64,000 nucleotides of DNA from Apostichopus japonicus (GCF_037975245.1 NC_092563.1:17785594-17849593); one strand, 5' to 3'; counted from the first letter of the stretch, positions 35,956 through 48,992 are shown. Made by a program: numbers and translations. Notes: generated from the sequence alone by a model not told the origin.

Positions 35956-36812
35956 GTAAGTACTACGGTATATAAATAACTTACCTCATAGTAGTCGCTA
36001 CCATCCTCTGGGGAGGGGTGATGCCATGAGGATTTCTGGAGGGATTTGCTGACCTACTTGTGAATGCAAATTACAAGCTGAAAACATTTGGGATCAAGCA
36101 AACCACTGAAGGAAACCTGAGGAGTAAAGCTACATCAAATGTGTGCAATTTTTTATGCCACCAGAATAATCCTAGAATGAGACGATAAATATGCATGAAA
36201 CTACGATAGGAGTGTAAGTTGTATGTTCTGTGTGTGTGTATGTGAGGACTCAATATCTGAAGGAAATAGCTGGAACCTGAAAGTGTAATCTGCGGTACAT
36301 TAAAAATTCAGCGGAAACGTTGAAAGTAGTTTAATGAAAGGAAACTGTGTGTAAATGAAACAATGAAACAATGTTTTCGATTCTTGGGGCACATCATTTT
36401 TCTGTATTGTTCACCTAAATTCAGTTTAAGAATATAAACTGAGAGGCCAGAAAGGGCACAGTAGTTTTGTATCTGTTTATATTGGCACTATCAGTGCTTC
36501 CTCTTCCACAACTCTTGTATATTTGACAGTTTATTCTCCCCCTTATATAGCCTGCTCTAAATCTATGTCATAAACAAACAGATTTTAAAGGCTGAGCTCA
36601 TTATACCTTGAAACTGGAGGAAAATTGTAACTGAATTTGCAACATTCCTTCTTTTTGAGGGCCTTCTAACGGTTAGCAATTGCCTATAGTTGTATTAGTT
36701 AAAACAGTATTTACCATTTGGTTGTTAACAGACTTGTAGTGTGATTACAAAACAGAATACAAGTAGAAAGCCCAGAGTAGGAGTAAGAAAGCCTCAAGTA
36801 GAATACAAGTAT

Positions 36813-37021
<209 letters not shown>

Positions 37022-37843
37022 ATTCATCATAATTACATGAAATTTGCTTTCTCCAAGTATGAGTGAAAGTCCCTAGTCGGAGTATGGATAGATTAACTCG
37101 AGTAAAGACTTAAGTATTAGTACAAACTCAAGCACTACAGGTGTGGTTGTAACTGTAGGTCACTCTGGCCAAGCCATGTTGTCGTCACTGGATTCCTGTC
37201 AATCATACTAAGAAAAAGGGACAGTTACCCTATTCAGTCAAATCCAGAAAATTTTGTGACTCACAAAAATGTATTCCTTTTCTTTTTCCCCAAAAATTTG
37301 CAATCACTTGAAGTTAGTATCTAATTTTGTAACACATGTTAAAGCAGCATTTTGCGTTTGTCCAGAATTTTTCCGTGTCTATCGAGTTTTTATCATAATA
37401 CGATCACAAATGACCAAACTAAGACTTTCTCATACTTTTTTCCCCACATCGAACGTTAATTAGCAAGTAATTAAGGATATTATATGATTCTGAGAATTGT
37501 GTCTCCCAGACACAATCGACATTAGTATTTATCACATGCAGCTCTACAAACCGCCTATTCAAATTCAACCAATCAGTGAAGAGATGGTTATGTATGACCT
37601 GGAGCTTAAAATAGACTCAGTCATTGGCATGGTAATCCCTCAGCGTCTTTACCGTGAGTAAAGTGTACACGCACGTAAGCCTACTGTACGTAGTACTTAG
37701 CAAAGTATTTAGTGTCGTATTATTGCTACATGCACACAATACTATAACCTGGTGACGAAGTGACAAAAGAATAAAACAATGGAGAAGAGCTCAAATGGGA
37801 AATATAAATTTTTGAAGAACCTAACTTCAACTGAAAAGAGAAA

Positions 37844-37977
37844 ATGACGGAAAGCCCAGAAGAAAAAGTGTCACGACACCGTGTCCCTTTCGGGAATCAA
37901 TGGGAAAGATGGAGCGAAGTGAAGAGGAATTTACATCTGAAGAGTGATTCAGAAGTCACTCGACTTCTACTCGACAG
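37844..37977 (+). CDS. possible first exon of a small unrecognised coding unit inside intron 7
   Basis: ATG at 37844 opens a frame of 44 codons plus two bases, ending at GACAG|GTAAGC. The readable part is VPFGNQWERWSEVKRNL, then HLKSDSEVTRLLLDR. The pattern W..(V/L)K..L.LKSD.EV..LLLD resembles, from memory only, segments of uncharacterised invertebrate and fish proteins often found next to transposons. A second ATG (37779) opens a different frame that stops at 37846-37848. The upstream 200 bases keep many CpG and carry a CCAAT word at about 37569, so a local promoter is conceivable. Not part of FHOD: exons 7 and 8 already align with the family without a gap. Confidence 0.35.
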
Positions 37978-38419
37978 GTAAGCAAAGGATAGAATTCTTC
38001 GTTACAATTTTTGTTTACATGATTTAACGTTACTTCTCATTATCGGTGAGAGAAACTGAGACCGAACCTCTGCCTCCACTATTATTACTACAGTATCTAG
38101 TTTAGCCTAGGCTAGGACAGTATAGGGGCCTATACTAAGTCTATAGTACTACTAGTACTAGGCTAGTAGTATAGTGTACTTCTAGCCTATTATTTACTAG
38201 CACAACCAAGGCCAGTTAGGCTAAACGCTCTTACTCTTTCTTCACAGTCATATCAAATTGCAACAAGTTTTTGTTCTTGATACAGTGCTAACTAACGTTC
38301 ACGCCGACGCATAGATACTTTACACTAGACTTTACAAAGCATGGGCTATGATGGCAGTGATTGCATATGCAGTAGCCGAAATCACGAGGCCTACGTTCTG
38401 GCGGTTCCCGTTAGTTTCA

Positions 38420-38810
38420 TGCCCTAAATAATGTTTGTTTCCTCCCCTAAAAACGTTTCTTACCTCTGTACCTCCTCAATCATGGGGAGGAAATTATTGT
38501 TTTTCCAGGGAGGAAGCTGATGAAAGCATATTGGCTAGGAAATGTGGAAAGAATAAATTTAGTAGGCCTAGGGCCTAAGTGGAATAACTGTAGGAATTTC
38601 TTTTCATTTCTACCTTTTCTACAAATATCTCTTCCCATATAGCCTAGCCAATTTGCCTCCCTTGAAAAATGTTTCTTTGATTGAAATCATTATTTTCTCT
38701 CCTAATTAAAAAATTACAGTTACTTCAGTACCTAACTCTTTCTACGTAGCCTAGCCAAATGTCTTCTTGCTTGAATTCCTCCCCTGAGAAACAGTACTTT
38801 CCTCCCTGAG
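38420..38810 (+). repeat. CCTCCCC-type dispersed repeat, copy A
   Basis: Repeated TTTCCTCCCCTAAAAACGTT-like words and AGCCTAGCCAAT..GCCT words, shared in the same orientation with 41320-41640. Confidence 0.55.
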
Positions 38811-38841
38811 TGATAGTTTATTTTTGTGATTCTACTTTCAG

Positions 38842-39115
38842 GTTTACAAGGAATTTCTCAAAGTCTGCAGGCAGATGGACCTGTGTTCCTGTTATGGAAA
38901 AGAATAGTTACAAGTACATTCCGCAACTGATGAAGGACATATTTAGACGGAGGCTTGATGATGACAATTCTCAAGTAGGACGTGTTGTCGTGTTGTTCTT
39001 GCTGAGGATGACCCAAGGCACATCTCTGGTACAATTCGCCCGAGCCAACCTCCATCAGTTTTACAGCTTCTTGCAAGCCATCATAGCAGGATGGGACCAA
39101 GTTCTACTGTTGTAA
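38842..39115 (+). CDS. possible second exon of the small unrecognised coding unit
   Basis: Acceptor TTCTACTTTCAG|G joins in frame to the donor at 37977 (AG|G, Arg). The frame then runs 90 codons (FTRNFSKSAGRWTCVPVMEK ... FYSFLQAIIAGWDQVLLL) to a stop at 39113-39115. The joined product would be 135 residues. I do not recognise its fold. Its last 50 bases lie in the first copy of a 138-bp tandem duplication, so the true end may have been changed by that duplication. It may equally be a transposon relic. Confidence 0.3.
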
Positions 39116-39310
39116 TGAGTCAAATCTATAAGTCTTCCTTGCATCAGAAAGTGATATAATTTTTTTTTTTGGGTGGGGGGGGGTGGGATGGAGTTGTTGC
39201 ACAGCTTGTTGCAAGCCATCAGAGCAGCATGGGGCCTAGTTCTACTTTGTAATAAGTCAAATCTATTAATCTTCCTCGCTTCAGCAAGTAATATTATTTG
39301 GGGGTGGGGG
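39063..39310 (+). repeat. 138-bp tandem duplication
   Basis: ACAGCTTCTTGCAAGCCATC at 39063 recurs as ACAGCTTGTTGCAAGCCATC at 39201, followed in both by GTTCTACT..GTAAT.AGTCAAATCTAT and a G-rich end. Confidence 0.88.
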
Positions 39311-39879
39311 GAGGTTGGAGTGATTGCAACCTGCATGTCTCCTACAACTTTGCAGTAATTTAAAAAGTGGTAGGGTGGGGGGCTTCTTTTCTCACAGTCA
39401 TCAGTCATGCCAATTGATCTAAAACATAATGCATGTACTAGTTTGGAATCAGGTTTGGACGCGAAGAACTATTCCTTTTTTTCAATTTTTGTTGTTGTAA
39501 AGATCAGCAGACTTATTCTAAGCACATTCATCAATAAAAAACGAACACTTAATTGAACTTGTTATGTGTATTGAAGCTTATTAATGTCCATGTTTCAGAA
39601 TAAATTAGCACATTAAATTGGAAGATTTTTCAGATTGAAGTAAGAACAGCAGTGAAAGAAACTGTGTGTTTATTCAAAGCCCTGAATGGTAAAGTTAAGG
39701 AACACAGAAAAATAGAGAAAACCATGATCACGTCTTTCACGAAAAGAAAATGTAATACTAATAACATGTCTATAATCTTAGATGATAGTGAAAACAAGTC
39801 TATATTTGGCAAGGAATACAACTGATCAAGAAATAAAGAACTGAATACAAGTGAATGATTAAGTCAAGGAAATAGAGAA

Positions 39880-40480
39880 TATCTTTGACCCAAGATCACT
39901 TTGACCTATGGAAAACAATAGCAATCAATTACTCTCCAGGGGCTACATATGTAACAGTTAACCAACTTCTCTTCTTGAGATATGGCATTAGCACTAATGG
40001 CCATAAGCATAACAATGGGATTATCTACCCGCCGAGTGTTATCAACATTTGCCATGAAACCAACTTTCACTTCTTGGGATATGAACTATTGTCCTCAAAA
40101 TGACCTTCATGGTTAACAAAATGTTTTACCTTCTCACCAAGGGCCACCTATATAGCAAGTTTGAAGTTCAAACAACTTTCACTTCTTGATATTGTTTATA
40201 AGTTTTCAAGAGTTGAACATCTCTTGACCTAAAATGACCTTTAACCTCCATGAAAAATAATAGGGTTCATCTACTTACCAAGTGCTATCTACATAGCAAG
40301 TTGGATATCAAACCAACTAGCACTTCTTGAGATACTGTTTTTACACAGATTTCAAATGTTGACCTCGAATGACCTTTAAACTTGATGCAAAACAATAAGA
40401 ATCATCTACTTTTCAAAGACTACCTATATACCAAGTTTGAATTCAAGCAACTTTTATTTCTTGAGATGTTGTGTGTACAT
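39880..40480 (+). repeat. diverged tandem repeat, units of about 100-140 bp
   Basis: Five occurrences of a CACTTCTTGAGATA-like word, each preceded by CTAC.TAT..AGCAAGTTTGAA and followed by TGACCTTTAA...AAAACAATA. The frames at 39885 and 40471 are read-through of this repeat. Confidence 0.75.
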
Positions 40481-41319
40481 ATATCCAAAAAGAGTGCCGG
40501 ATGGGTTTCAAGCAGTTGCATTACCAGTTGTCGAGGCTGTTGAACATCTACATTACCAACCATTGCCTAAGAAGAAAAGTGAAGAAAAAAGAGTATCATT
40601 TATTTTGCTTAAGTAATAATATCATTGCTTTTGATGATAGACAGCACTTATTGATTGTGTTGCTTTGGGTGTTTAATATACATGTGATATAAGAAGATAG
40701 ACATAAAATATATTGTTTGAACACTACACCAAGTACTACGAAGTGCTCTGTTTTTCAAAACTTGCTTTCAGACAAACAGTATTTTGCTTCCAAAAAGGAT
40801 TAGCAAATATAACCCTTTGATAATTGATGTCACTTAAAAATAACTATTTTCAGTATGACAATCTAGCCAGCTACTTATGTTGCTAGTATTCTTTAATTGA
40901 GCAAGCCATTCTGTTATTACCAGCTGTTACTTTGCAGATCCCACAATTTTGCATATTGAAACGTACCCTTATATTTCCCATTCACTCCTGTTGGCGTTCT
41001 TCTACCTGCCTCCTAGCTGCAGCTGCTGTTACCCGGGTTGTCCCGTTGTCTGGTGTTACCCAGGAGCTAACCTCTCCGTCCTCTACTTCTGCCAGCCCTC
41101 CTTGGTGTTTCATCACCAGATGGTTGCTAAGAAGGTAGCAAAAGGTTTCAAATTATAAACATGTCTTTGGATCCGCTGCTAAAATGTATTGCTCTCATTT
41201 ACTGGTGACATATGACTAGATGCTATTTATCACTTTCATGGAATGGTTGTACACTTTACTATAAGATTTATAGAACAGCAGACATTGCATGTTGCCCTAG
41301 GTTTCAGTTTCCCGACCCG

Positions 41320-41640
41320 TTAGTTCCTCCCCTGAAAATTTTAGTTTCCTCTACTAAATACGTTACTTTCCTCCCCTACATCAAGGTAATAAAGTATCGC
41401 ATTCAGGTTAGGAAACTAATATGCTTGTTGAATGAAACTTAAAAAAAAGGTTACTTACTACACTCACACATAATCATAAAAATCGCCTAAATCATCAATT
41501 GCAATTACTACAGTTTTGCAAAGCACTTGCTACAATGCACTACTTCAATCTCCACATGGCCTAGCCAGTATGCCTTATTGCATTCCCTTATGAGAAACGT
41601 TACTTTCATCTCCTGAAAACGTTATTTTCTCCCATGTTGT
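41320..41640 (+). repeat. CCTCCCC-type dispersed repeat, copy B
   Basis: GTTCCTCCCCTGAAAATTTT, TTTCCTCCCCTACATC, GGCCTAGCCAGTATGCCT and TCCTGAAAACGTTATTTTCT follow the same order as copy A at 38420-38810. Confidence 0.55.
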
Positions 41641-42576
41641 AAGAGGAAGAAGCTAACGTTTTTCAAGAGATCCGGAAAAAAGGCCCCCATTGCGATACAC
41701 TCGTAGCTACATTGCTTTAAGTGCAAAATTCACAGCGTGTACATAACGTTATTCAGGCCTAACCAGTGTAAGTCACACACTAATAGATCTGATTGTACTA
41801 CAGTAACTAGCCTATGTAACACCGAGTAGAGTGATACAATATCGTTCTAGAGAATGTTACGTACCGATCGAGTTCTTGCTGGTTCAATGACTTTCTCTCT
41901 TATGTATCCTTGCTACAAAGCTGGTTTTATTTTCGCGGAGAGACGAATTTTCTTGGGTTTTTAGGGCATCGTATGCAATGAGATATGCCGTAAGTGTCCC
42001 TTCGCGCAATACGTACATCTCCTCAGCTGATTTTTGTTTACTGTTTACCTTGCTATTCAAAGTAGGCCTACCTTTTCCGTTATACATATTCACAAGGTTC
42101 CTTTATGTGGGAGGAGTCTATCGAAGTCAAAGATTCAAAATACGAAAACCAGAAAATGTCATATTTTTGCACTTTTCGGGAATAGTTTGAGTTGAAACTT
42201 TACAGTTAGCTTAGTTTACGTCATTGGTATAGTATCGGATATAGTATATAGTATTGGAAAATCTCGAGAATCAACGCAAAATGCTGCTTTAACAAATGTT
42301 TTTTGCTATTCTTTGCTGAGTCGAAGATGGCAGAATGTGGCAAATGTAATCCAAAAGGCAGCTTTAAAAATTGATGATGATGCATGACCACCCCCCCCCC
42401 CACCCACCCACCTTCTCCCCTTCAAATCATGTTTTGTAGAGAACTGAGATAATAATTGTTTTTTGTGTGTGTTAATGCATTGGTTTTGACATATTTGACT
42501 GTGCCAGAATTTTAGATAAATTTAAAGAAAACTGTAAGAAAAGTATAAAATAATTTTCTATTTATTTGTTGGACAG

Positions 42577-42668
42577 ATAGGGACATCGGGGCTAATTTCA
42601 TGAACATTTTAAGCGATACAGAACAGGATTCTGAGATCACAACCTACGTGATGACTCTCATCAACAAG
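42577..42668 (+). CDS. FHOD: FHOD exon 8: FH3 armadillo repeats
   Basis: Completes Asn236 (A|AT) and encodes RDIGANFMNILSDTEQ, then DSEITTYVMTLINK. It aligns with FHOD3 KPWSNIMEILEEKDG / TELLVYAMTLINK with nearly the same spacing, which argues that no exon is missing between 7 and 8. Acceptor TTGGACAG|AT, donor AACAAG|GTAAAT, phase 0. In the family this lies in the last part of the FH3 region. Confidence 0.95.
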
Positions 42669-45600
42669 GTAAATATTCATTTATTTCATTCCTCTCTTTA
42701 TCTGTCTCCTATAAATATATGCACTCAGATCCACCAAGCCTAATTTTAAATTTCTTAAAATAGAAAGACTTATTTTAGAATATTCTGCAAAACAAGGGTA
42801 TGGAGGAAGAGGAGTCAACTGCCTCTTTTTAATAGAGAGAGAGAGCAAGGTATGCCCCATCCCCCTCCCCCTCTACCCCTTATTTCACCCTGCATCTTTG
42901 ATATAGAGCTCTAGATGATTTCAGACCTACCCATCCTTGCAGTATACACTGTGCAGGCCATCCTCACATGTGTCTGGTGTTTCCTGCTGCTTATTAGACA
43001 GGAGTTTAAGTTAAACCTTGATTAATATCTAAAACTGGAATTCCTCACCACTCTTCCTCTACTGGCATTTAGCAAATGAATGCCTTTGTGACTCTGTAAC
43101 TGCTGACTTGGGTGTAACAGACAGAAAGATGGACAGACAAACAGACTGACTAGGGTGTCTGCAATTTATGCCATGGTGAGCTCTACAATGCTATTCTGAC
43201 CAGTCTGGGGTATAGTCGCTAACCTCTGATGACCTACGTTTAGGATTGTAGAAATCTAACAGCCACGAAAATGTACTCTTAAGAAAGTTTGAGGTAAACT
43301 TTCAGAGTGGTAGAGGATGTGGAAGATGTGGGATGTGACCCAAAAGTTGGTCACCGTGACAACAGTGCTAAATATCTTATGGATTTATTTTTGTTTTGGT
43401 AACTTACTGTATGTAGATCAGATTGCATAGATATTTATAGGTGAGACCAGGTAAAGTGTAGTCGTTGGTGAATACCCAAATCAGCAAGTTTCGTGGTATT
43501 CATGAGTTTTCTATTTTCATACTTTGGAAGCTACGCAAACGGCAGCAGGTGATTATTTAGGTGGTGGCCAATTGGCTAAGGCGTCGGACTTGTAATCCAA
43601 GGATTGCTGGTTCGATTCCTGCCTAGTGCATTACGTTGTGTCCTTGGGCAAGATGCTTTATCTCACTTGCCTCTCTCCACCCAGGGGTTATAAATGGGTA
43701 CCTGTGAGGTAACTTGTCATTGGGCGCAGTATATAACTGTTGCCGACTGGAGGAATTGTCTCTGGGACAGGTTATCATTGACCAGGGGTAATATAACGTC
43801 TGTAAAGCGCTTTGAGACCTTTCACTGGTATAAAGTGCAATATAAAAAGCAAATATTATCATTATTATTTAGTGCATTGCCTCATTACTACATTAATACA
43901 CATTTACTACAGATTAAATTGGCCAACTTATAGCCACCTGTTCTGCAGTCTAGAAAGTTAACCGGATCGAAATCAGTATTCTGAAACTGTCAAGAGGCTA
44001 GGTATAGGTTACAAAAAATATTTGGCAGGCGTTTTTTATGAGACTTATAATCAGGGTGGCATTTTTGCCACTCCTAGCTAAAGTCCTTTAAGTGCCAAGA
44101 TATATAAATTTATCTTCTTATTTAAATAAACAATGCCATATAATTTTAATTTGTGTATTGTGAGTTGAAGGAGATGTTTGAACACACCCGCAACATAATG
44201 TTCTTTATCTAAATATATATATGTGGAGGTATGCATTGATAAATTAGTTGATAATTAATAGTGAAACCAGCATGGAAGAAGTTTGTTCTGTTTGCAAATA
44301 GATGAGTACAAAGGTATTGTTTTGTTTGTTACATTAAATTTCATAGTTACTACATCATAACTGATCTCGCTTTTTTACTGGGATTGATTTATTATGGTTT
44401 AACATTAAGGTGCTGTCAAAAATTTGATAACCTTTTTTTTAATATAGTAACATTTTTCAATAAAATTATTCAGTGTTCGGTTAATACATTAGCAATTTGC
44501 AGCAAAATGAAGAATTTCTTAAAATCTGGTGAGGAATTCAATGTTATAAGTGCCGTTCAATGACCACATGTAGTACCTTAATTATCAAATGTCTTCAATT
44601 TATCATATTGCAGCAAAAATGATAAATTGATCACTTAATTAATTTTGTCAATTCAACATAAATTTTGAACCAAAAGGATTGATGATGCTCAGAATGTCAT
44701 CATTTCAACATTTTGAAGCAAAAGATAAATTGCAGAAAAATTTAAACATATTGTTTGTTCTTGCTTTTTGTTTGTGTGTTTTTGTTTGAGATAAAGTTTT
44801 GTTGTTTGTATTTTGTGATAGTCTGCTTTTGTTTGCAAGTTACTGACAATTGAAACATGAGATACTTTAAATAAGGCATAACTTTAATATTACTTATATA
44901 ATTTTGCATATTCAACACTCAAGGGTTTGAATACTGTAGTACTCAGCTTGGCAACCTGTTTATCACACTGGCACCCATAGCTGATGAGATCGAAGTGCCA
45001 AATGAAAGAAAATAAAAAGAATAAACCATAACAATAAATTATTATGATTATTCCAGTCTGGAATTTAATTTGCCATGTTTTAGTATTTTACATTTATTTT
45101 ATATTATTCTTTAAAAGAAACAAAGAGGATATCAGAAATTTGTAGATGACCTTTTTTAATATATTATTGTTCATTGTTCAAAAACCAAAATGAGACCAAA
45201 TATGCCAATCTTTGTTTGCTATTAGAGGATTACTTTTATAGGCAGAATTTCAGTCTTCATATGTTCTAATCCAAGCACAAAACAAAAAATAAATGAGTGC
45301 TAGACAATTATTTTCTATATATTCTGGTTTCAAGGTATTCACCTTTAATGTACATGCTTATATCTCTGGCATGCTCCTTTAAGGCTAATTGAAATGATGA
45401 TGCGGCTCCTCATCGCAGGCCTAAATGATAATGTGAATCAATTGTTTTATAAATTACAATAACCCAAACCAAGGCATGTTCTTTTAACTTTTTATAAACA
45501 ACAGAGCACCATTGGGATGACATTCAGCATGGTTTGTCCTAACAAGTCTGTTCTACATTTTAAACATGTCATTTCGAGGCCATAATTACTAATTACTCTG

Positions 45601-47947
45601 TATGGTTTCCCCATTGTTTTGTGGTGTATCTGAGTAACTGACCCAATGGTCTGTGTATTAGACTGTTTAGTTCAGTCACTTTAATGAATGACCTTCAACT
45701 GCTTAAAGGGTCATTTCTAAATGGACAAAAATAATTGTGATAGAAATTTAACCTGGAACAGTCTAAAACATGCTGAAATTAATTTAGTGCTTGAGGTCAT
45801 CCTTTAATATGTTATTATTTTTGTGGAACGATTGTATTCAATTTCGCTTAAATTTTTGTAGAATTCTTAGAATGTCCTTATAGTGGGGATAGATATGTCA
45901 TAGTAGAATAAAAAGTAGGTTAAATCGTCTACTCAATATCATGCTTGGAATCCAAACTATTACCGCAAGCTTTAGTTCAAATTGTACTTTGGCTGACATA
46001 AGGGTTTACTATTCAATCGGGAAGTGTTTGTTACGATGTGATTTTTAAGGAAGTAATATTGGATTGTTTCAGGAAACATGAAAAGCCTTGAAATGGCCAA
46101 ACAGGTGGAAGTGATTTAGGAGGTCTGTTGCCAGTTAATTTTCATTGTTTGTTTTGGTATTGTTGTCCAGAGCCCTTTATCAAAATCGTTTAATCTGATA
46201 AGCATGATTCTGGAAAAGAGGGAGGCATCCGGAAATGAGATAACTGTTATGGAGGGCAGAATGAGATGCGGAGGTGCGTAATATGGCTAGATACCAGTGG
46301 AAGTGACTATGTTATTTAATCTGTCATGATTACCCTCCAGCTAATCTCTGGTGACCTAGAAAGATAGCCAGAGGAAACCGACATACAAGAGCATCATTTT
46401 CATAGTTTGCGATGCATTATCTAACGAGCTGCCTTACTGTAACCTGCAACTACAGTAGTAGCTTTCTAGCTGTCAGTTTGAAGTATTTTAAGAATCACTT
46501 CACATTTAAAGTTTGAAATCTTTGGCAACCCAAAACAAACTTCTGCACAAAATGTTGGTGCAGAAAATTCAACTTGGATGAAAATTTTACATCGATGAAC
46601 CGGCATCAATTTGTTTAACACTACTCTATAATATGGTAGGCTGTTAATGTTGCAGCCAAGTTTGAAGTGTTCCAGAGAGTTTGCCATGTACAGTATGTGT
46701 CGTGCATGAAAACAAGTCTCATGCAAGATAAATTATATACGCAAGCCTGGAAATTCAGGCCATTTTACAGTCTAAAATGATGGTGAATTTGCCATTTGCC
46801 AGTAAGAAAATAAGCCGCAGGCAATTTTTCTCTCAGGATACATCAAGAGCATAAATACATGTTAAAGATGATTCACGACCTTCAGTCCAAGAATTAGGAT
46901 GATTTCCATTCCTAACATACCTAAGATCTTACTGCTCATTATCAATAAATATTTGGTTCCCTTAAAATGCTGATAAAGTAGCTCATGTACAGTATGCTAC
47001 AACTCAGGAAAATACCAGTGAGCACTTGATTTTAGCCAGATGATGTTTTTAAGCACTTGCAGTTTTTGATGAGTTGCCAAAACTGTAATATTCTAATTTC
47101 TAAGCCTGATGTGTTTGTATGTGTGATTTTATGTAAGATTTAAGCATCTAAGAGAACCTCTGCATTGGTCCATATTTATAACCTCTGGGCTGGCAATGAA
47201 ATTGAAGACATTGTGCTAATATGTGCCATGAAGTTATGAAGTATTAGCTGATAGCAACATTTTGGGAATATTCTTATAACATTGGTAAGATGCCTTCTAC
47301 GTGGTTAGTTTAAATTGAGTGAAGAAAATATGTTGCTTGGGCACATTTAGCAGTTGAAGAAAGGTACAAATGAAATTCATTTGCAGCTGCATTTTTGTTT
47401 GTTGGAATTTTATGCAATCAAGGGGTACCATATTGCACCATGAAAGGGAAGCTATTAGGTATCTGAAAATATGATTTTTTTTTTCTTTACTCCACCAAAT
47501 TTCAGACAAGGAAAGTTGTTAGTTGAAGGCACAAAACTTTCAAATGGAAAAAATAAAAAGCACCCATTTCATATGTGGGACATAAATTTCTTGGACCAGA
47601 CTTAATGGTTTGCAACTTGCTAATTAGGAGCAATCAAGGGAATGTCACCATGGTAACATAGACCTCTTTGTTAGAAAGTGGTGTATTCCTTGTTATGTCT
47701 GTGTATTGCACACATGGTCATAATGACAGTGTTAAAACTCAATAAAAACTACGACATTTAGCCAAGCTTTTTACAATGTTCATTGGCATAAACAACTAAT
47801 GTATTTGCCTTGACTAATTGGCAGTCGTCTTTGCAGCTGTAAATATCTTACTGAAACATTGATTTGGAAAACACATACCATGAAGGCTCTTTTTGAGCCA
47901 TTGATGGCTTGAACTATTATATTTATTGTATGTGAATTTCCTTGCAG
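42669..47947 (+). other. FHOD intron 8
   Basis: Contains the tRNA-Thr-like SINE at 43561-43863. The remaining 5 kb is AT-rich with nothing recognised. Confidence 0.8.
43561..43863 (+). mobile_element. tRNA-derived SINE with 9-bp target duplication
   Basis: Head is tRNA-like with A box (TGGCCAATTGGC), a TGT anticodon position (GACTTGTAATCC) and B box (GGTTCGATTCC). The body has GTGTCCTTGGGCAAGATGCT, a conserved word in many animal SINEs. The tail GTAAAGCGCTTTGAGACC ... GTGCAATATAAAA is LINE-like and ends in (ATT)n. The direct repeat ATTATTTAG flanks it (43552-43560 and 43864-43872). Confidence 0.9.
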
Positions 47948-48091
47948 ACTCTGAACTACATTCCAGACCAGGACACATTTTACGATATGACCGATGCATT
48001 CGAGAGACAGGATATCGAGGGGGTGTCGCAGAGAATGTGTAATAAATCAAACTCAGACCTTGATCTAGTGGAGCAGTTCAAGTTGTACGAG
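47948..48091 (+). CDS. FHOD: FHOD exon 9: end of FH3 region
   Basis: Encodes residues 267-314. TLNYIPDQDTFYDMTDAFE matches FHOD TLAALPDQDSFYDVTDALE, and SDLDLVEQFKLYE matches FHOD3 TDLDLVEQLNIYE. Acceptor TTTCCTTGCAG|ACT, donor TACGAG|GTAATT. Exactly 48 codons, phase 0 at both ends. Confidence 0.96.
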
Positions 48092-48992
48092 GTAATTATG
48101 GAGAAATGGATTCCAGAAAAACATTCAGGACATCCCAACACATAGTTTTGCTGTGTAGTTTATAGCATTATACAAAAAACTAAGTGAAAAGAAAATAAGA
48201 AAGAACAAATGAACGAGGAAGATCTATCAATTGGATAAAGGAAGTTCTAAGACAATGATTCAAGTAGTCGAAACATTGTTGTGTTGTTTGTCTGACTGCA
48301 ATTAGCACCAAACTGTTTACTCTGAATAATGAATGAAACTTTCAAAGATGCAAATTTTCTCAATTCTTTGTTGACCTGTTTCATTGTTAGAATGATAAAA
48401 CAGAGAGAAAGAAAACACAGCCTGAAGTCTTTTATGTTGTGTTAAAGCATCTGTCATGTTGTGTGTTAGCTCTAGCTATCAGTTTACTGTACTCTTAAAT
48501 TTAGGGCATCCTTCTTACATTGATAGGTCTTAGTTTTGAACTTTGTCTCCTTTGTAAAACTGTTTTTCTGTGTACAAAAGCTGCTATATATCTTTACACT
48601 TTGCATAGCATTTTGCCCAATTTGCAAAGTATTTTGGGATGCAACACACCATATAAATATTCCCCTTTAGTGCCTTTTATCTTTGTATCAGAGACTAGGA
48701 GGTTACGATAAGGTTTTGGATGTAGGAGACAGACCATCATGTTCATTATAAAGCTACTCATTAATATAAAGAAAGGTTGGTACGGATGTATGGCAATTTA
48801 AACACAATCAGAGACTGGGAGGTTACGATAAAGGTTTGGATCTAAGAGACGGACCATCGTGTTTATTGTTGAAAATCTACTCTTTAATATAAAAGAAAGG
48901 TTGGTACGGATGTATGGCAATTTAAACACTTACGCCACTTTGCATTCTGATTGACTTTTCATCATCGGATCCGAAATATATTTTTTGTTCAG
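48092..48992 (+). other. FHOD intron 9
   Basis: 0.9 kb. The last third is a tandem duplication (48687-48929) that ends 63 bases before exon 10. Confidence 0.85.
48687..48929 (+). repeat. 120-bp tandem duplication before exon 10
   Basis: ATCAGAGACTAGGAGGTTAC at 48687 recurs at 48807, and both copies end in GGTACGGATGTATGGCAATT and TAAACAC. The two are about 88-90% alike by eye. Confidence 0.92.

Noticed and set aside
40932-41160. Open frames rich in leucine and serine, with a TSASPPW string recalling a FHOD1 segment
   Set aside because: Exons 7 and 8 already align with FHOD across this point with correct spacing, and there is no matching phase. The resemblance is judged accidental.
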